This document shows positions 49,507-63,546 of a stretch of DNA of 64,000 nucleotides, one piece after another. How positions within the stretch are numbered: the stretch's first letter is position 1; the number at the start of each line of letters is the position of its first letter. A model generated the notes under the pieces. The model did no database searches. It had not been told where the DNA came from and saw only the letters and a program-made list of their open reading frames with translations. The stretch is from contig JAGQDJ010000260.1 in the NCBI GenBank assembly GCA_022885665.1, positions 2,281,069 through 2,345,068 of the forward strand, written 5' to 3'. The position numbers and the translations under genes are program-made. The DNA comes from Triops longicaudatus. Lineage: Eukaryota; Arthropoda; Branchiopoda; Notostraca; Triopsidae.

Positions 49507-52500
49507 ATCCTTCAGGATGTTTCTTTGCAGCCAGACCGGGCAACGGACTGAGCGGGCGAGAGAGACAAAGTTCTTTGCATAAGTAAGTCTCAAAATATGT
49601 GCAACTCCGAAAACTTCGCTTCTTCTTCCGTAAACACCAGGGAAGAGAAACAGGTCACCCTCAGTTGACCTCAATGTTCTTAAAAATGACCGAGGACAGG
49701 AATCCTTGTGTCCTCAACTCCAGAAATCTGAAGTATTTGCCTTGGGGAAAGGCAAAACCATATTTATAACCTGGTAACATTACTTAACATATTCTTAGCA
49801 AATTATTAAACTATGTAGCTACTCTATAAGATTTTTTTTGTGTGGAATAAATAGATCACCCAATAAAAAAACATTTTGTTATTTTGAACAATATTAAGTA
49901 AAACTTAAGAGAATGCAATTAAATTATTTAATTAACAGCTTTCAGCATTATTAGTTTTTAAAATAGAAGGATTACAGCTAAGCGTGAACTCAGTAAATAC
50001 AAATAAAGTAAAAGCTATCTTATGCGGCTACTGCATGATCGGAAATAGGCTAGGTAAACCTATAAATTTATTTAAAGAATGACTGAAACGTAGCAGTTGT
50101 AGGTAGGTACTACACGAAAAGTACTCAAGCTTTCAGCTCTACAAAAGTTCTCAAATCAAAATGAAGTGAGCTAAAAGGCTCTACACGCGAATGTTTCAAA
50201 ACTTAACTTACTCTAAAATTGAAAATTATTCACTACTTTATACTGTTTGTGTAAAAGTAGGCACAGAGAGTGACCAACACGGAAACGTAAGCTTGACAGC
50301 TTTTGAAGCTGTAATTAGTATAGTTCTCCTCTCTGAACTCGTACCTTAGTTTCTAAATAAACGATTATGAGTACTTTTGAAGATCGAGTAAGGAAAGAAA
50401 TATTCACTTAGGAAATATTACGAGGACTATAACTAGTTAAATGCAGGCTGGATAAAAGGATAAAAATGGCTAAGTGGCTGGGACTTATACTACATATATA
50501 GCACGATTGAGTGCGATTTAATATCAGTACGGACACAAAGAATGCACATTCTGGTGCCCATATTGGAAGCTTTGAAAAATGATAGAGAGGTGAAGGAATG
50601 GATGCGATGGATCTCATTTTCAAGTCAATTTTCCTCGTATGTCTATAAAAAGATTTGAATAAGATGGAACATATCTGTCATTCGAATTAGAGTAGGTTCC
50701 ATCATTTTTGTTGTTTTCGGTTTTGACAGCCAGTAAATTGAACGGTTATGTCGGAAGCTGGCAGCTTTGGAAAGACGACTCTGAGTCATATTACGCTTAT
50801 AGACCTGCAGTCTGTACTTCGTTTCACGCTTTCTATGTCGCGAGTGTCAGAATTGTGTTCTCATGATTTGGAACATACTTTTGATTTCACTAGAACTCAC
50901 TTAGCTTTACTTTCCCTCTAAGAGTGCATTTACTATATTTGTAGACCCAGTGTACTACATTTACCAAACACAGTAAATGGCGAAAGATTTGTCAGTATAT
51001 ACTGAAGGGAAGTCAGAGTTACCAAGTACAATATTTAATGTACAATAATATGTGTCAATTTATATTTCAGACAAAAAAAGCGAATGAATAGCGCCATTAA
51101 TTAATAGCGTCATCCCAGTAAAGCAATCGCTACTTTAATACTTAATTAACTTCCATTCTACGTGGAGACAATCATTATATAGCGTTCTGAAAAGTTCGTG
51201 CGTAAGGTTAGTCCCATATTTCACTTGAAAGCTTTAAAGAATCCATGCTTTTGACACTTAGATCACCTGTACTAACATCAAGTTGTTGACTAAACCATCA
51301 ATGACGTCATCCCACCTGTCATGAAATCTCCGTATTCTACTGTACCCAGACCAAACCTGCACTTTTTGCCCAAGGTCGCGTGAACTCTCCATTCACGAAC
51401 CCCAAATTTGCACACGTCCTTATCATAATTATTTCGCCTATTTTATTTACAATTATCCACACACTTCCTTTAATTACTGCACATAAAGCCAAATTCATTG
51501 CCTCCCACTAATCCACCCATGTTTCCAGTTCCCTCAGTGCTTCTCTAGCATGAAGCTCTCACTGCATGTTTTAAAATGCTTTCGATTACTTCACCCAATA
51601 ACAGGTCTCCGTTTTATGGAGTTTTTAAAGTGTAACGCTAATATCTGCGGATTTTTACTTTATTTTTTCGGGATGCGGTCAGATAAAAAGGAAACACTGG
51701 GCACCTGTTCCTCCCACATCCCATGATACGATGTGCTTTTGCACTAGGGAAATGAATTCAACAGCTCAACTATTCTACTCTGAACAAAACGCAAAATCAG
51801 TTGAGGCACACCCTTTTTGAACTTTTCCTTTCGTGTACTCCATCTGCCCATCCATGAAACCCTCTTTTCTCTTCACTTTTTTATTCAGACCTCCAACATC
51901 CCTTCCATGATACACAAGTAAATCCGACAATGGCTAGCTAGCCATATACGGCTCCTTTGCTTCACAAAGGTTCATTCATTGGTAAAAGAAAATAAAAAAA
52001 GAGTTCCGAAATAAAAGTAAATAAAGGGGAAAAAAATGCTATAAAAACTCCTCCTGTCTATCCAAATACATAAAAGCCATCGGGAAAAAGAGAACCGTTC
52101 ATTTGCATGTTTCTCGTCAATGTCTTTCCAGCCCTTTCTTTCACTCCCGCCCCCACAACAGCCCCACCTAGCCATTACATGTCCGTTTCAGATAGGTGGC
52201 TATGATTAGCGACCTTTTATTACACAAAATTTATTCCCTTTTGCCTCGCTTCCTTGTTCACAGTCCTGTCGTAACATTTTCAAAACTCGAATTCCTTAAG
52301 ATTTTCTTTACACTTCTGAAGCTGGGTGATATTTGAGACCAACACGGGAGGAAAAGGAGAAGAGATTCGCGTTACCAGCCCTTTTTTTGTAGTTTTAGTC
52401 ACATTCTTCAACGTGCAATGCTTCCATCTTACGGGATTAAGCATCTTTTGAAAAAGAAAGTAAAGAGAATAAACGAAACCAAAACCAAAAGAAATGAACA

Positions 52501-55500
52501 TTAAATTCTAACAAAATAAACGAAACAATGATACAAGATAAAATTAAATTATTGGAAAACAAGTGGTAATAGAAATACATATTTCTAATTTGCGGAGCAC
52601 TTATGTACAGAATGAAAAAATGTTTAAAAATGTTTTTAAAAGGACATTGAATTCTCCTTAATTATAATACGTTGGAAGCCAGCATTTTTCTAATAGCGCA
52701 AACTTAGTGTTAAGAACTTTGTACGGTTTTCCGAGACTGCGCCAGAACATGCCGAATCTTTTTATGCGTTGACTTATTCTGGCGTAAAGTTTTGTACTAG
52801 TAGTGACGATAGTCTTAGAAGCGAAGAATTTCTTGACAAGCAATAAAAGTTTTTCCCAATATGGGAAAGTTTTATAAGGTTGAGAAAAAGTTTTCGCCGT
52901 TTTATGTAACGTTTTACATATGCAATGAAGTGTCACGCCCTCGAAGGCTTCATTTCCCTGTAAGATCTTTCTCGCTTCCTTTTTGGAACGAATATGGAAA
53001 TTTACCACAGAAGGGCAGTTTCCTAGAAAAGACGAAATTCTGTTTATAACTTTGCTTATAAAACTCTACCAAATACTCGTCTCTTAATCAAACTCCTCTA
53101 GGCTTGTCAGTGATCCATCTCGAACTTAATGTGCTAGTTGTGTTATCCATGTAACTCACACTTACATGCTCGAAATACTCCGTAAAGCAAAGTATTCGAT
53201 AACACTTGTTGCAACTCAAGGTGGTTGTCAAGACGTGAGCATGCAGTGCCCCCCCCCCCCCCATACCCCCACAGTCTCCGCTATGTGCTTTCCAGTGTAC
53301 TCCTATGTAATTATTTTAAATAAAAAAAGAAAGAATGACAACGTCTAATGAACAAAAGTTAGTCAATTGAGAAAAGCTGGACTAAATTCCATGTAGGTAA
53401 AAAGAAATAATAATAATAATTAATTACTTAATTGCTCTTGTAACAATAATTAGAGGTAAATGCTCCTATTAAAGTGCTGCTTCTTGTCGTCAAGTGAAAC
53501 TTCCACCGTAACTCAAACGTGTTTTTCGCGCGGAACTCGTCGCAGATTTCAGTCCACTTTGCTGAAATAGCCTATGGATTTGCTGATCTTCGTCAGTTCG
53601 AAACATGCCCTCAAGAGTTTTGATTAATAAGCTTACACTGCTGTAAATTCAACGGATTAATTCATTGGCGCTCTGTATTAACATAACTTCGCTCGAAATC
53701 CTCTGAATTCGTAACTTCTTTTCCATTTCTGTTCATTTTTTTATTATCAAATCGACTTAAGCCTATTTATCTTGAAAATCAGGTACGAAGGCAAGTTGCG
53801 TACAATCTTAGGATAGAAAAACGGGGTGCGAAGCTCCCTTGGCAATAAATCTCGACACATTTGCATACGTGTCACGGTTGCCATGACCTCGGTAGACATT
53901 TCGTTCTCAAGTATGTGAGTGTACGTCTGTGTGTGTGCCCAAGGACCCCCTGTGCATGAAAAACCACTGGAAAAGTTATAACCAACTTTTTTCTCTCGTT
54001 TTTTTTTAAGAAGTCTCAAACGAAAAAAAAACGCAGGTAAAAATACATCCTCAAAAAGATCGTCTGTGAAATCTTGGAACCAATTTAGTTGGTGACACAC
54101 GGGTAAAAACTACGTGGTAATTTATGAACTTATTGTTTATTATTCTTAGAAAAGCAAAGGGTGCCAAGGTGCGAATTAATTATAATTTATATGGATGTGA
54201 ATCGTCGCCTTACAATGCTGGTGTAGGTTTTTGTATGGATTTTTTGGACGTGTTTTGTTTTGAAGTAACGGTGAGACAGGGTGGGAACAACCAAGGAGAA
54301 AGAGGATGGTTAATCAGGTGTGAATAGTGTCAGGGATCCGAGAGAGAAGAGTCTGGAAGATGTTTTAAGGCAAGCCGGGAAAAAGATTTTTTTTTATTTA
54401 TTTTTATTTTTTAACTGTCAGTGCTACTACCCTTTTTTGGAAGCAAGGAAGCAAAGGGTCAAAGATCGGTGATCTTTGCGGTGAACTTTTCTTGGGTGTG
54501 TAATTACGAAGATGAGAGACGAGACATGTTCAACTACTTGGAATTCGACATTAGATAAAGAAATAAAAAGTTTTTAAGAGTTGAAAGCTCATAGCCCCGC
54601 GACCTTTCATCGTGAATTTATTGTAAAATCAACAGACTATTCTATGAGATTGGTGAGTCAGAATACAAAGAACCCTTCACTGCAACAGAAAATCTGTTTA
54701 AAGTCGAGTCATAAAAATTATTCTTAAAAAATCACAAACGTACCATGATTGTCTTTCCAGTTCAGTTAAGTCACGTTAAATCAAGCAATGGTTACTTATC
54801 ACTACGGAATGACGACTTTATTCTTAAATCGGTTTCAGCGCCATTTCTTTAAGCAGAAAAGTGAGAGTAAGTGAATTACATTAGTTTAAGACGTGAATAA
54901 GAGAGAAACAAACAAGAAATGCAAAGAAAATGAAACACGAAATGGCTAAAAAATACAACAGAGTATATTTACTGAAATGCGGCTCAAGTAATTCAAATAA
55001 TTTTAATCTATAACGGATTCAACTCCCCTCTGTAGGATTACTCAAAGCATATTAAACTACACCCATATAAATGTTGACAATGGGTAACTAGCTCCATTTG
55101 TAGTGTTGCATAAAAAAAAGATGATCTGGACTGGTAAAAATAGTCTCATCTGTATTAATTGTACCAATTACCATCAAGAATTCTATTTCTGCCGTTAAAA
55201 ATAACATGATTATGATCATTAATACCTCTGAAAAACTCCTCAATATGAACAATTATCATCAAGAATAAATAAATTAACCAACATTTAGAATTCATTAAAA
55301 TACATAAAACAGACCGAAAATTAAAATCTCTGCGACGTTTAACTGCTCCTAACGTCGTAATCCAACCCAAGTTTCCCGAAAATCGATACACCAGCCCCTC
55401 GGGACCATTACTATCCCATTTCTGCACGAAGTCTTTCGTCTGCTGCCGAAAGTTTGAATCAGTAATTCACGAACAAGCACACAATTATTTGCTTATCAAG

Positions 55501-58500
55501 AAACTCCTTCCTCCAAACGCTGAATGAGTACGGGACAGAATCAAGTTAAACAAGGTAAATCAAGCTAAATCTTATTCAATATTGTGCAGCGCCGCATGTT
55601 CACCCTCTTTACCCTCCAGGCCAATCTTCCCCGTTGCGCACGCCCACGCAAGGAATCACAAAAACCTGTTCCATTCCCAAGGGAGCTTTAAAGATTGCCT
55701 GCTATTTTTAGTATCCCGTTTTTCGTCTAAGGAGAAAAACCCACGACAATGGGGTGGAAAATGAAATGGCTACCAAATGAGGGTCATTTCGTTCGAGGGT
55801 TAACTACGCTACAGCATCCAAAGCGGATGTTCCCAGCACTGCCTTCTTTCACTCGCGAGTGGAGCCGTAAAACGACTTCGCCTCTAATTGTCCCTCAGGA
55901 GATCAAGAAAGAGGATCATCATTCTTTCAATAGAAGCAATTAAGACATTAACTCCATAAAGATGATACCTTCTACAGACACATCTGAATTATCCGCTAAC
56001 AGGTTTGCACACAGTCTGTCTCCCACTAACTAGGGTTTCACTAACCTTTTGAAAAATGGCAACGAGAGATCGTTAGAACCCCACGAGACAAAAATAATGC
56101 TATTTATCGCTAAGAAAATTAATAAAATGGCTTATTCATATGTTATCGCCCCCTCTACTCTTTGTACTTTGTTAAACAGAGTAAACGATGGGGGTGGGGT
56201 TGCAAAAGAATCAGGTTAACCTCTCCCATAAACAAATAACAAAAGGACGCTGGAAAACGTCCATACATACAAGGTGGCCAAGCACGAGTCAAGAGTCTAA
56301 ATTTACTTTGAACTAAGGTGGATTCGAAAATAGGTCCCTCTTTTCGTCTTTCATTCTCTCTTCTCCTCATTCTCCAAGCCTGCCTGTATGTATGTGTGTG
56401 TGTTCGAAACCCAAACGGGGAACCCGTCGAAGAAACTTCTTCGGCCTCCTTGTCAAGTCCCTTTTTAGGGATAAGAGTTTCCTATTTATTTATTCTTTTT
56501 ATAAAACATTTTCTGTCTTGTCTGACTCCTTAATTGGGAAGCTCGGAGGGTGTAGAGAACAGAGGAAGACTGCTTTGGTGTTAAGTACTGTATCTTTTGT
56601 TAATAGTTTGGGGTGCAGATATTCTTTTTCCTTCGTTAGAGCTTTTCATCTTAAAGGAGATGGTTGCGCAGCATCTCTGCGAGATGAAAAGGAAGATCAG
56701 AAAAGAAGAAGAAAAGAATAAAGGGAAAAGAACTTTTAGGGAGTCCCACGCATACGGATTATTATGGTCAGGTTTCTATTCAAAGTCTGCACGTACTACA
56801 CAGTATACTAGTTTTCGTCTTCATTTCCTGTACGTGGATTGCGAAAGACGATGAATGATTACCTTAATTACATAGAAGATGTATCACTAATTGGGAAACA
56901 GTTGTTCTGAAGAAGGGAAACGGAGTACCTTCTCAAAGAAACTCGTCGGTGATTTGCAACTCTCATATGAAACCTTATTAATATTAATATTTGGATATTT
57001 TGTTCCTAACGTTTTAACCAGTCAACCAACCTTTTTATTCAAGAGTCACTCTCAGACCCTTCGACACAATTTCCTATGTTTTCTCCCTTCAATCTTACGC
57101 ACAAGTATTTGTAGCTCGTTCAAATTTTCCAAGAATTACTTTTTTCCAGAGGGGAGAAAAAATCCTTATCCAAAGCAAAACATGAACCATAAACATCTCA
57201 AGACGTCTGTCTAGCGGAAGAACGCAATTACCTAGAGCACACGTCAACTGTTACCTCGGTTACCAGACATTCAGCTTTAACTTTCTACCGTCCTTCTCTC
57301 TACCTTCACCGTCTTTCTCATCACTTTTTTTTTTTCTTGACAGAGGCAGAAGGTACAAAAAGTACAGCAGTATAAGTTAGAAACGAGCTCATTTTCTTCC
57401 CTGGGAGCTCCTTAACTTTTCACAAAAAGCTCGAGTCCAATAGCCCTAATATTACGCGAGTTACAGAGCAAAACATATCGATAGCCTTAGGCGATCTTCC
57501 CTCGCGCAGACGTGTACTCTTGCCCGCAGGGCTACGCGCCAAACAACTTCCCTTCCCACCGTGCTTGGCACGGTGAATTTACCTACGCTTCCTTCCCCTT
57601 TTTTCGCTCCAGCTGAGCATTTTTTCTAAGATCCCCCTCCCAAAACCCAAAATGCTGCACTCCTAGCCAAAGACTTGAAAGTGTCGCATGCTCTTCACCG
57701 TTCAAACTCCCTGACTCAGTAAGATTGTGTACACCGTTCTTTTCTCTGACTGAATCCGCCAGCGTGCGTAGGCTTTTTAATCCCCTCGAACTGATTCCTT
57801 TGCTAATTACATTCCTAGCCGCCACCACCGACATAATGACGTTTCTCATTAACCAATCAAAAACCCTTAGCTTCGCCCTTCTTTCAGACCCTATTAGCTT
57901 CTAGCCCGACTCCCATCACAGCAAATCCTTCGGAATCCTTTTCGCGGGCTATTTAACACACCGGAAACCAATACCTTTCCCAAGACAGCTAATCTATCGA
58001 TAGAACGGGTAGAATTGGACCGAAGCCTTTTTTTTAGCGGACAAAGAATGAGCCGCCTCAAACAGCCTGGTTCTTGTCGAAGATCGTGTAAGTGCATAAA
58101 TTACGGCAATGAGCACCGGAAAATTAAGACGAGGGAGAGAGCAGGGGTTTATGGAGAATGTGTGACTTAATCATAGCAATTAATTTTCCATGTGGTAATA
58201 AATTAATTGCCAGTTAACCGATTTAGTAGAATACGCTCATTTGCGGTACTTACGGTACGCTTGTCGCTTATACTTCGTGTTAGCCTGCCGAATCGCCCTG
58301 AGGCAACAGGTAGAATCGGGCCAACATTTTGGTACGGATCACCCTCACCCGCTCCATCCCTGACTACCCACACATGCTCCCCTCCTTGTACGTGTACGTT
58401 CTCTAGTGTGCCAATGTCTTAGCTATTGATTTTCCCCTCCGTTACAAAGACCTATTCTGAGCCTCGGCTCACGCTCGTAAAGGGGATGACGCGATAGCAA

Positions 58501-59365
58501 CGCGACCAACGGCGGGTGAACGCAAGGATGACACAAATGACCAAACGCGAGGGAGAGAAACAGAAAGAAAGAAAAAAAATGTGCGATTGAGGGGTTAATT
58601 TTAGCGTGTTGTGACAAAAGCTTCTACACCTATCGCGAGACGGCTGTGTGACCCGCTTTACGTCACGCACACCGGTTCAATTTTTCTTACGGATCTCGTG
58701 ACAAAATGTGTTAACGAACGAGACAAGTTGAAACAACTGGCGCCAACTGAATCCCAACCTAGCAGTTGCATAACTTTTCGTCATAACTAGGTTGCATAGC
58801 TTGTTTTTAATAAACTTATCCTTACCAGTAAGTACTTAAACGATCCGTAACAGGCGTAAAGTTTTTGCACAATTTTTTCGAAAATTTCAGAGCAAGTAAT
58901 CCAAAAATCACGAACTGGTCACTTAACCTAGCCAAATAATTGTATTCTGAGCTAAAAGGGGTAAAGTTCCTTCACTGAGCACGTAAATTCGAAAAATTAT
59001 TGCTCCCAACGTTTCTTGCGGTTCACGAACTCGATAAGAACGCACGCAGCACGCACTTCCGCAACCTTCGGCTAGCAGCAAGGAACTGAGAGGACAATGC
59101 AAAGCCCGGGCTACCGAAACCGTTCTGTTCTGAGCCGCGAGCCGCTAACCCAAAAGCCAGAAAAGCGGGTTTTGCAGCGTCGCAAGCGCGACAACCCAGC
59201 CAAATCGTCATCGATCACCGAAAAGCGTCCAAATATATACACACCCTTTCTCTCTATTTTACTCTCTCTTTCACTTTACCCTCACGCCCTCGTTTTCACG
59301 ATTTCTTTAGCGTTCCTTAAGCACATTTAGCCCCTGTTTACAAATTTACAGTGCTAAAACGAAAA
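49507..59365. other. Gene-poor region
   Basis: Nearly 10 kb with no supportable gene. It holds a donor-like GTAAGTCT at 49582 after the micropeptide stop, a 13-bp C run at 53250-53262, an 8-bp stem hairpin at 57557-57575 and a stretch richer in CpG from about 57.5 to 59.2 kb that may be promoter DNA. Open frames here are short and without splice or homology support. Confidence 0.45.
53250..53262. repeat. Poly(C) tract, 13 bp
   Basis: An uninterrupted C run followed by CATACCCCCAC; unusual in otherwise AT-rich DNA. Confidence 0.95.
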
Positions 59366-59488
59366 ATGGACCCTGATATGGACGCCGTGCAGGGTGGCCA
59401 AAAGCAAAATGTATTACAAAATGGGTCGTTTGCAGCCGGGTCGAAACTTTACCATCTACTGCACAGTGTTGCTAACTGGAATTCGTAA
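59366..59488 (+). CDS. Candidate first coding exon of an unknown plus-strand gene
   Basis: An ATG in strong context (GAAAAATGG) opens a frame that reads MDPDMDAVQGG, then NVLQNGSFAAGSK and LYHLLHSVANW, stopping after 40 codons. A donor-like TTC|GTAAAT at 59484 just before the stop suggests that it splices onward. A TATA-like AAATATATAC lies at 59231, and the 58.9-59.2 kb DNA upstream is CpG-rich. LYHLL fits the LxxLL nuclear-receptor box by pattern only. A second overlapping frame runs from about 59394 to 59684 and is followed by AATAAA motifs, so the true frame is not certain. No family recognised, and no partner exon was found before the window ends. Confidence 0.35.
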   Translation: MDPDMDAVQGGQKQNVLQNGSFAAGSKLYHLLHSVANWNS

Positions 59489-59684
59489 ATATGTCGCATT
59501 AGCACATGTCAACTCTGCCTGGGACGCCCTCTGGGGTACAAAACGTGTCGCGTCGCTAGACGAACGCACCACACGCAAATTAATTAACGATGAAGTTTGT
59601 ACATTTCAGCGCCTGATTAACCCATTTAATCTTCCTTGGTTCTCTAGAGAAACCTCCGCCATCCCAGAAGAAAGGAATATGTAA

Positions 59685-62600
59685 AAATAAAACAAATAAA
59701 ACCGACGAAATCGAATGTTTGAAATTAGCATACTCCCAAAGCGACTGTGCTGCTAGAAAATTCCCAGACTTTTGCAACACGTGAAATTGCAACACCGGGG
59801 GCACTGTTCAAAGTTTCTTTAAGCATACAATATACTTTTAACGACGCACGATTCATTTTGTGCTGTTGAAGAAGACTTCTTATTCAGAAGCTGTAATTGG
59901 TCAACATCAACATACGGACACCCGTTAGTTCTAAAATTTATTCAAATACATATGTAAAGACTTGCACTTTAGTACGAAATGTGCACGAACCGCACGAAAC
60001 ATGTTTTGCGTTTTATGCTTCTTTTACAGCATTACATAAATTAAGCTTTTTAGTATTTTACTGTATAGACTAATTTAACAGCTTTCGTATGTACTTCGAA
60101 CTTATCATAATCACATACTTCAATGTCGTACTTTCATGTATGCTTCTACAAAGCAGTGCTTTTGAAAAGTTTTACTCTGTGTACCACATTTCATCTATGA
60201 ATAGTACTTCTACCCAGTGTGATTAAATCGCATTAAGTTGTTAACCAATAAACACTTTTTTTCTCAAATTTGACTAATCTGCTCAGGTTTGAGAAGTACC
60301 GCTCTGACGCAGACATATGACATAAAATTGCAAATATAACGAGTGCAATTATGCTAAGAAAGCTGAGAACGATGACACGCCAAAATTTCAACGTGGTTCG
60401 TCTTAAAACCAATTCAGCTATTCATATGTACTCAAGTTTAAAAATCTAGTGGAAATTAATCGGGTTTATGGTAAAATTCTACTCAAGAAGTATAAGTATC
60501 TACAGCACAGGAAAAAGTATTTTTGATTTACTAAAAACTGAAAGTTGTAATCCGTCAGGGATTTCACTGACAGAATCAAATTTCGCATAAAAATATCTCG
60601 ACTTAACGAATTAGTAAAGGTGGACGATTCGGTAATATAACTCAACGATCTACGTAGAAGTACACCATAAAAAACGTTTGTATTATTACAAAGATTTCTT
60701 GTGTAACAGTTCATTATTAATAGTTTCTTGTAGAAAAAGCTTAAGTAGCCAAATTATCTATATTTACTGCAATCGTAACTTTTTGTTTAAGAAATTGTTT
60801 GTAATGAACTGCTGCAGAAGTTACCTTCGTAAAAATGGTGAACTTTGTTTTACAGTGTAGGAGGGAGATCCGTAATTCCATTATGATCCATAAAGATTGA
60901 AAGGTGTTATTACAATTTTTTATGAATAATTATTGCAAATTTCCTAAAAAATGAGGTTGGATCATAAAACACAATCCTTTTTTTGTAAATAAACCTGTGA
61001 GAACCAACACTGGAAATAAAAGCTACTAAACTCTCACTGTCTCGTACAATTAAATTTCACTTCTATTGTACGATATCCTTTTTATTACATTTTGGTTATC
61101 CACAAAATTCCTTTTCTCATGACTGTTAACCTTTCCTCGCAAACACGACGTGTTCCCTAAGCCATTACTGTACCACTAAGTCATCCATTCATCTAAGAGG
61201 TGTGAAAGAAGCCGCAAAAAGAACCCTTTACACGAAACCCTAAAAAGTCACACATTCTTCTTTCCTTTCCCTTCCTTTTTTTCTTTCCTTCTTGTCCACC
61301 CTTTCTATTTCTCAACGTAAGGAAATGTTTACAAAGTTTGTCACAGCAGACCTATTCTTTTTTCTTTCCAGAACTAAGCGAGCCCGTAACTGTAGCTATT
61401 TCTCACCTTAAGAATGAAAGAATTGAAAAATAACCTTTCGAAATAAGATCCGCTAAGAATTTTTTTAAAAATAAACATAAATAAATTAATAACTGAATTC
61501 TTCTTCGAACTACAAATAAAACCCTATTGTCCAATAAGATGAAAATCCTATTTATTCTTTTTTCTTCCACACACAAAAAAAATCTTTTAAAGCTCGTCAA
61601 CATGACAAGCAAATATTTCTTATTTTGCTCATCAAGGAACGAGGGAGATGGGAGGCTTAGAAAGGGAGAAAAGGTGAGGAGTTTTATCGCACGTATCGTC
61701 TCCTTGTTCTAACTTGTCTGTCTGGAGCTCCTTACATGGCCATAAAGGGAACGGGAGAGCAGGTAAGAAAGAGACCGGGAGGACAGGTGCGAGAAGCAGG
61801 TAACAACACATATGGGCGTGGAAAGGAATTGTCTCTTTGGCATTTGGCCTTCCAAAACAGGGAGAAATCTTTTTTTTTTCGCTTTTTTGGGTAACGACCT
61901 ATTCTAGAAAATGGTCCGGTGTACTTTGGCTTTATAAGGCGCGAACTTTTGTATAAACGCAACTCGACGTAAGCTCAGTTTGCATACTAGAAAGCGTTTT
62001 TTGAATGTCCATATTAAAGGAGAACAAAAGTGCGACACGTTCCTTAGGAGATGCTTTCAACTGCGAAAAAGGTGTACGGAAGGCGGTAGGTAACGAAAAC
62101 CATGCTTTATCTACAACTAGAATTAAGACCGCGTGACCCAATCCTGCCAGAAAGGCAGTCGTATAATCAGACATTTATAGAATCACACAAGAGGTTTTGT
62201 GAATGATAGAGACAGCGAGAATACACGGAGGATTTCACACGATTTGTTCCAACTGCTTACTACGCGAGAATACTTTCTTTTGTTAGATATTGTTTGAATA
62301 ACTTGAACATACTACCAAGACTATTTACACACAAAGTGAAATTTTTTCAAAGGTTTTCCGATTAAAATTCAATAACACAAATATTACGTATTGATTGCTT
62401 TGAAGCCCTCGTGAACACACGGACGTATAACTATTCCAAGTTGCATATTTAGAAGTCTATTAATGGAGTAAAAAGCGAATGGATAAGTTTCTTTTTAACA
62501 CTATGCCATGATATAAATTACATACTATGTTTCGTGCTTTGCTGCCACGCACAACTTGGCCTTAACGATATCAAAATTCCCCTTTCCTATGCCAAATATG

Positions 62601-63546
62601 TAATTATGTACCATTTTTAGCCCAGTCACCCAGATACCTAGTCAAAAAATAATACAAAATTCCAAGGTCTAACACGATAAGAAGACGGATGGCATATCTT
62701 CACATTTTGCGCGCTGGTTCAAAGGAGTGTTAGGGCGCATAACGTTGACGTATTACGCTCTGATCTGAACGAAGTGAGCCTATCTCTGGACTATTGAACA
62801 CAGATTGAAGTAGTCAGGAAGAAAAGCGAATAAAGTGAATCATTAATCACATGTTTTTGAAAGAGAGCAAGTAATGTTTCATAATGAGTTCAATGAGGTG
62901 TACTTCTCGGGACACCGGTTAAACGAATAATTTGCCCAATTGCATACTGAGCTTATACTCATTTCCTAACGCACAATGACTTGGGTTGAAGATACGTTTA
63001 ATTTATCTGTTATGCCATCTATCCAGTTGCAAGCCCAGTCAGAAAAAAAAAGATTCTAGTATAGAAGACTACCCCAAAAAATAAAAAAGCGGAGGATTTT
63101 TTGGAAAAAATTAAAAATCCAACTTAGGCTTACGCCTGTTTTTGTCATCAGAGGATTTCTTTCCCCCAGAGATATATAGAAATCAAAGGACTTATTTCAG
63201 TTATACCATTGAAAAGTTAAATTAGGGTACAGAAGTCAATCGTAATTAGTTTAACGACTTATTACCGTTTTCAACTGTCTTTTAATTTTCCTCAAATATT
63301 TTGTCTGTAAAAAATTGTGATGATTCTTCTAAATAAAACCCTAGATATTTTACACTGTGTTAAAAATACTGAATATGACTATGCCTTCATCATCACAAGG
63401 TTAATCCGAGCACAGTACTTATGAACTGTTAAAACAGAAGCTGAGCAAAAAAATCCTCTTCGATTTCGTTGTTGGTCTGTTTTAAGTCAAACTGTGCCAT
63501 CTAACGGGCACGTTATCGACTATTTCTGACCATTTAGTATTTGTGA
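59685..63546. other. AT-rich DNA without a supported gene
   Basis: Nothing beyond short open frames. A purine/pyrimidine-skewed patch at 61260-61320 (CTTTCCTTTCCCTTCC) is simple sequence. Confidence 0.45.
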
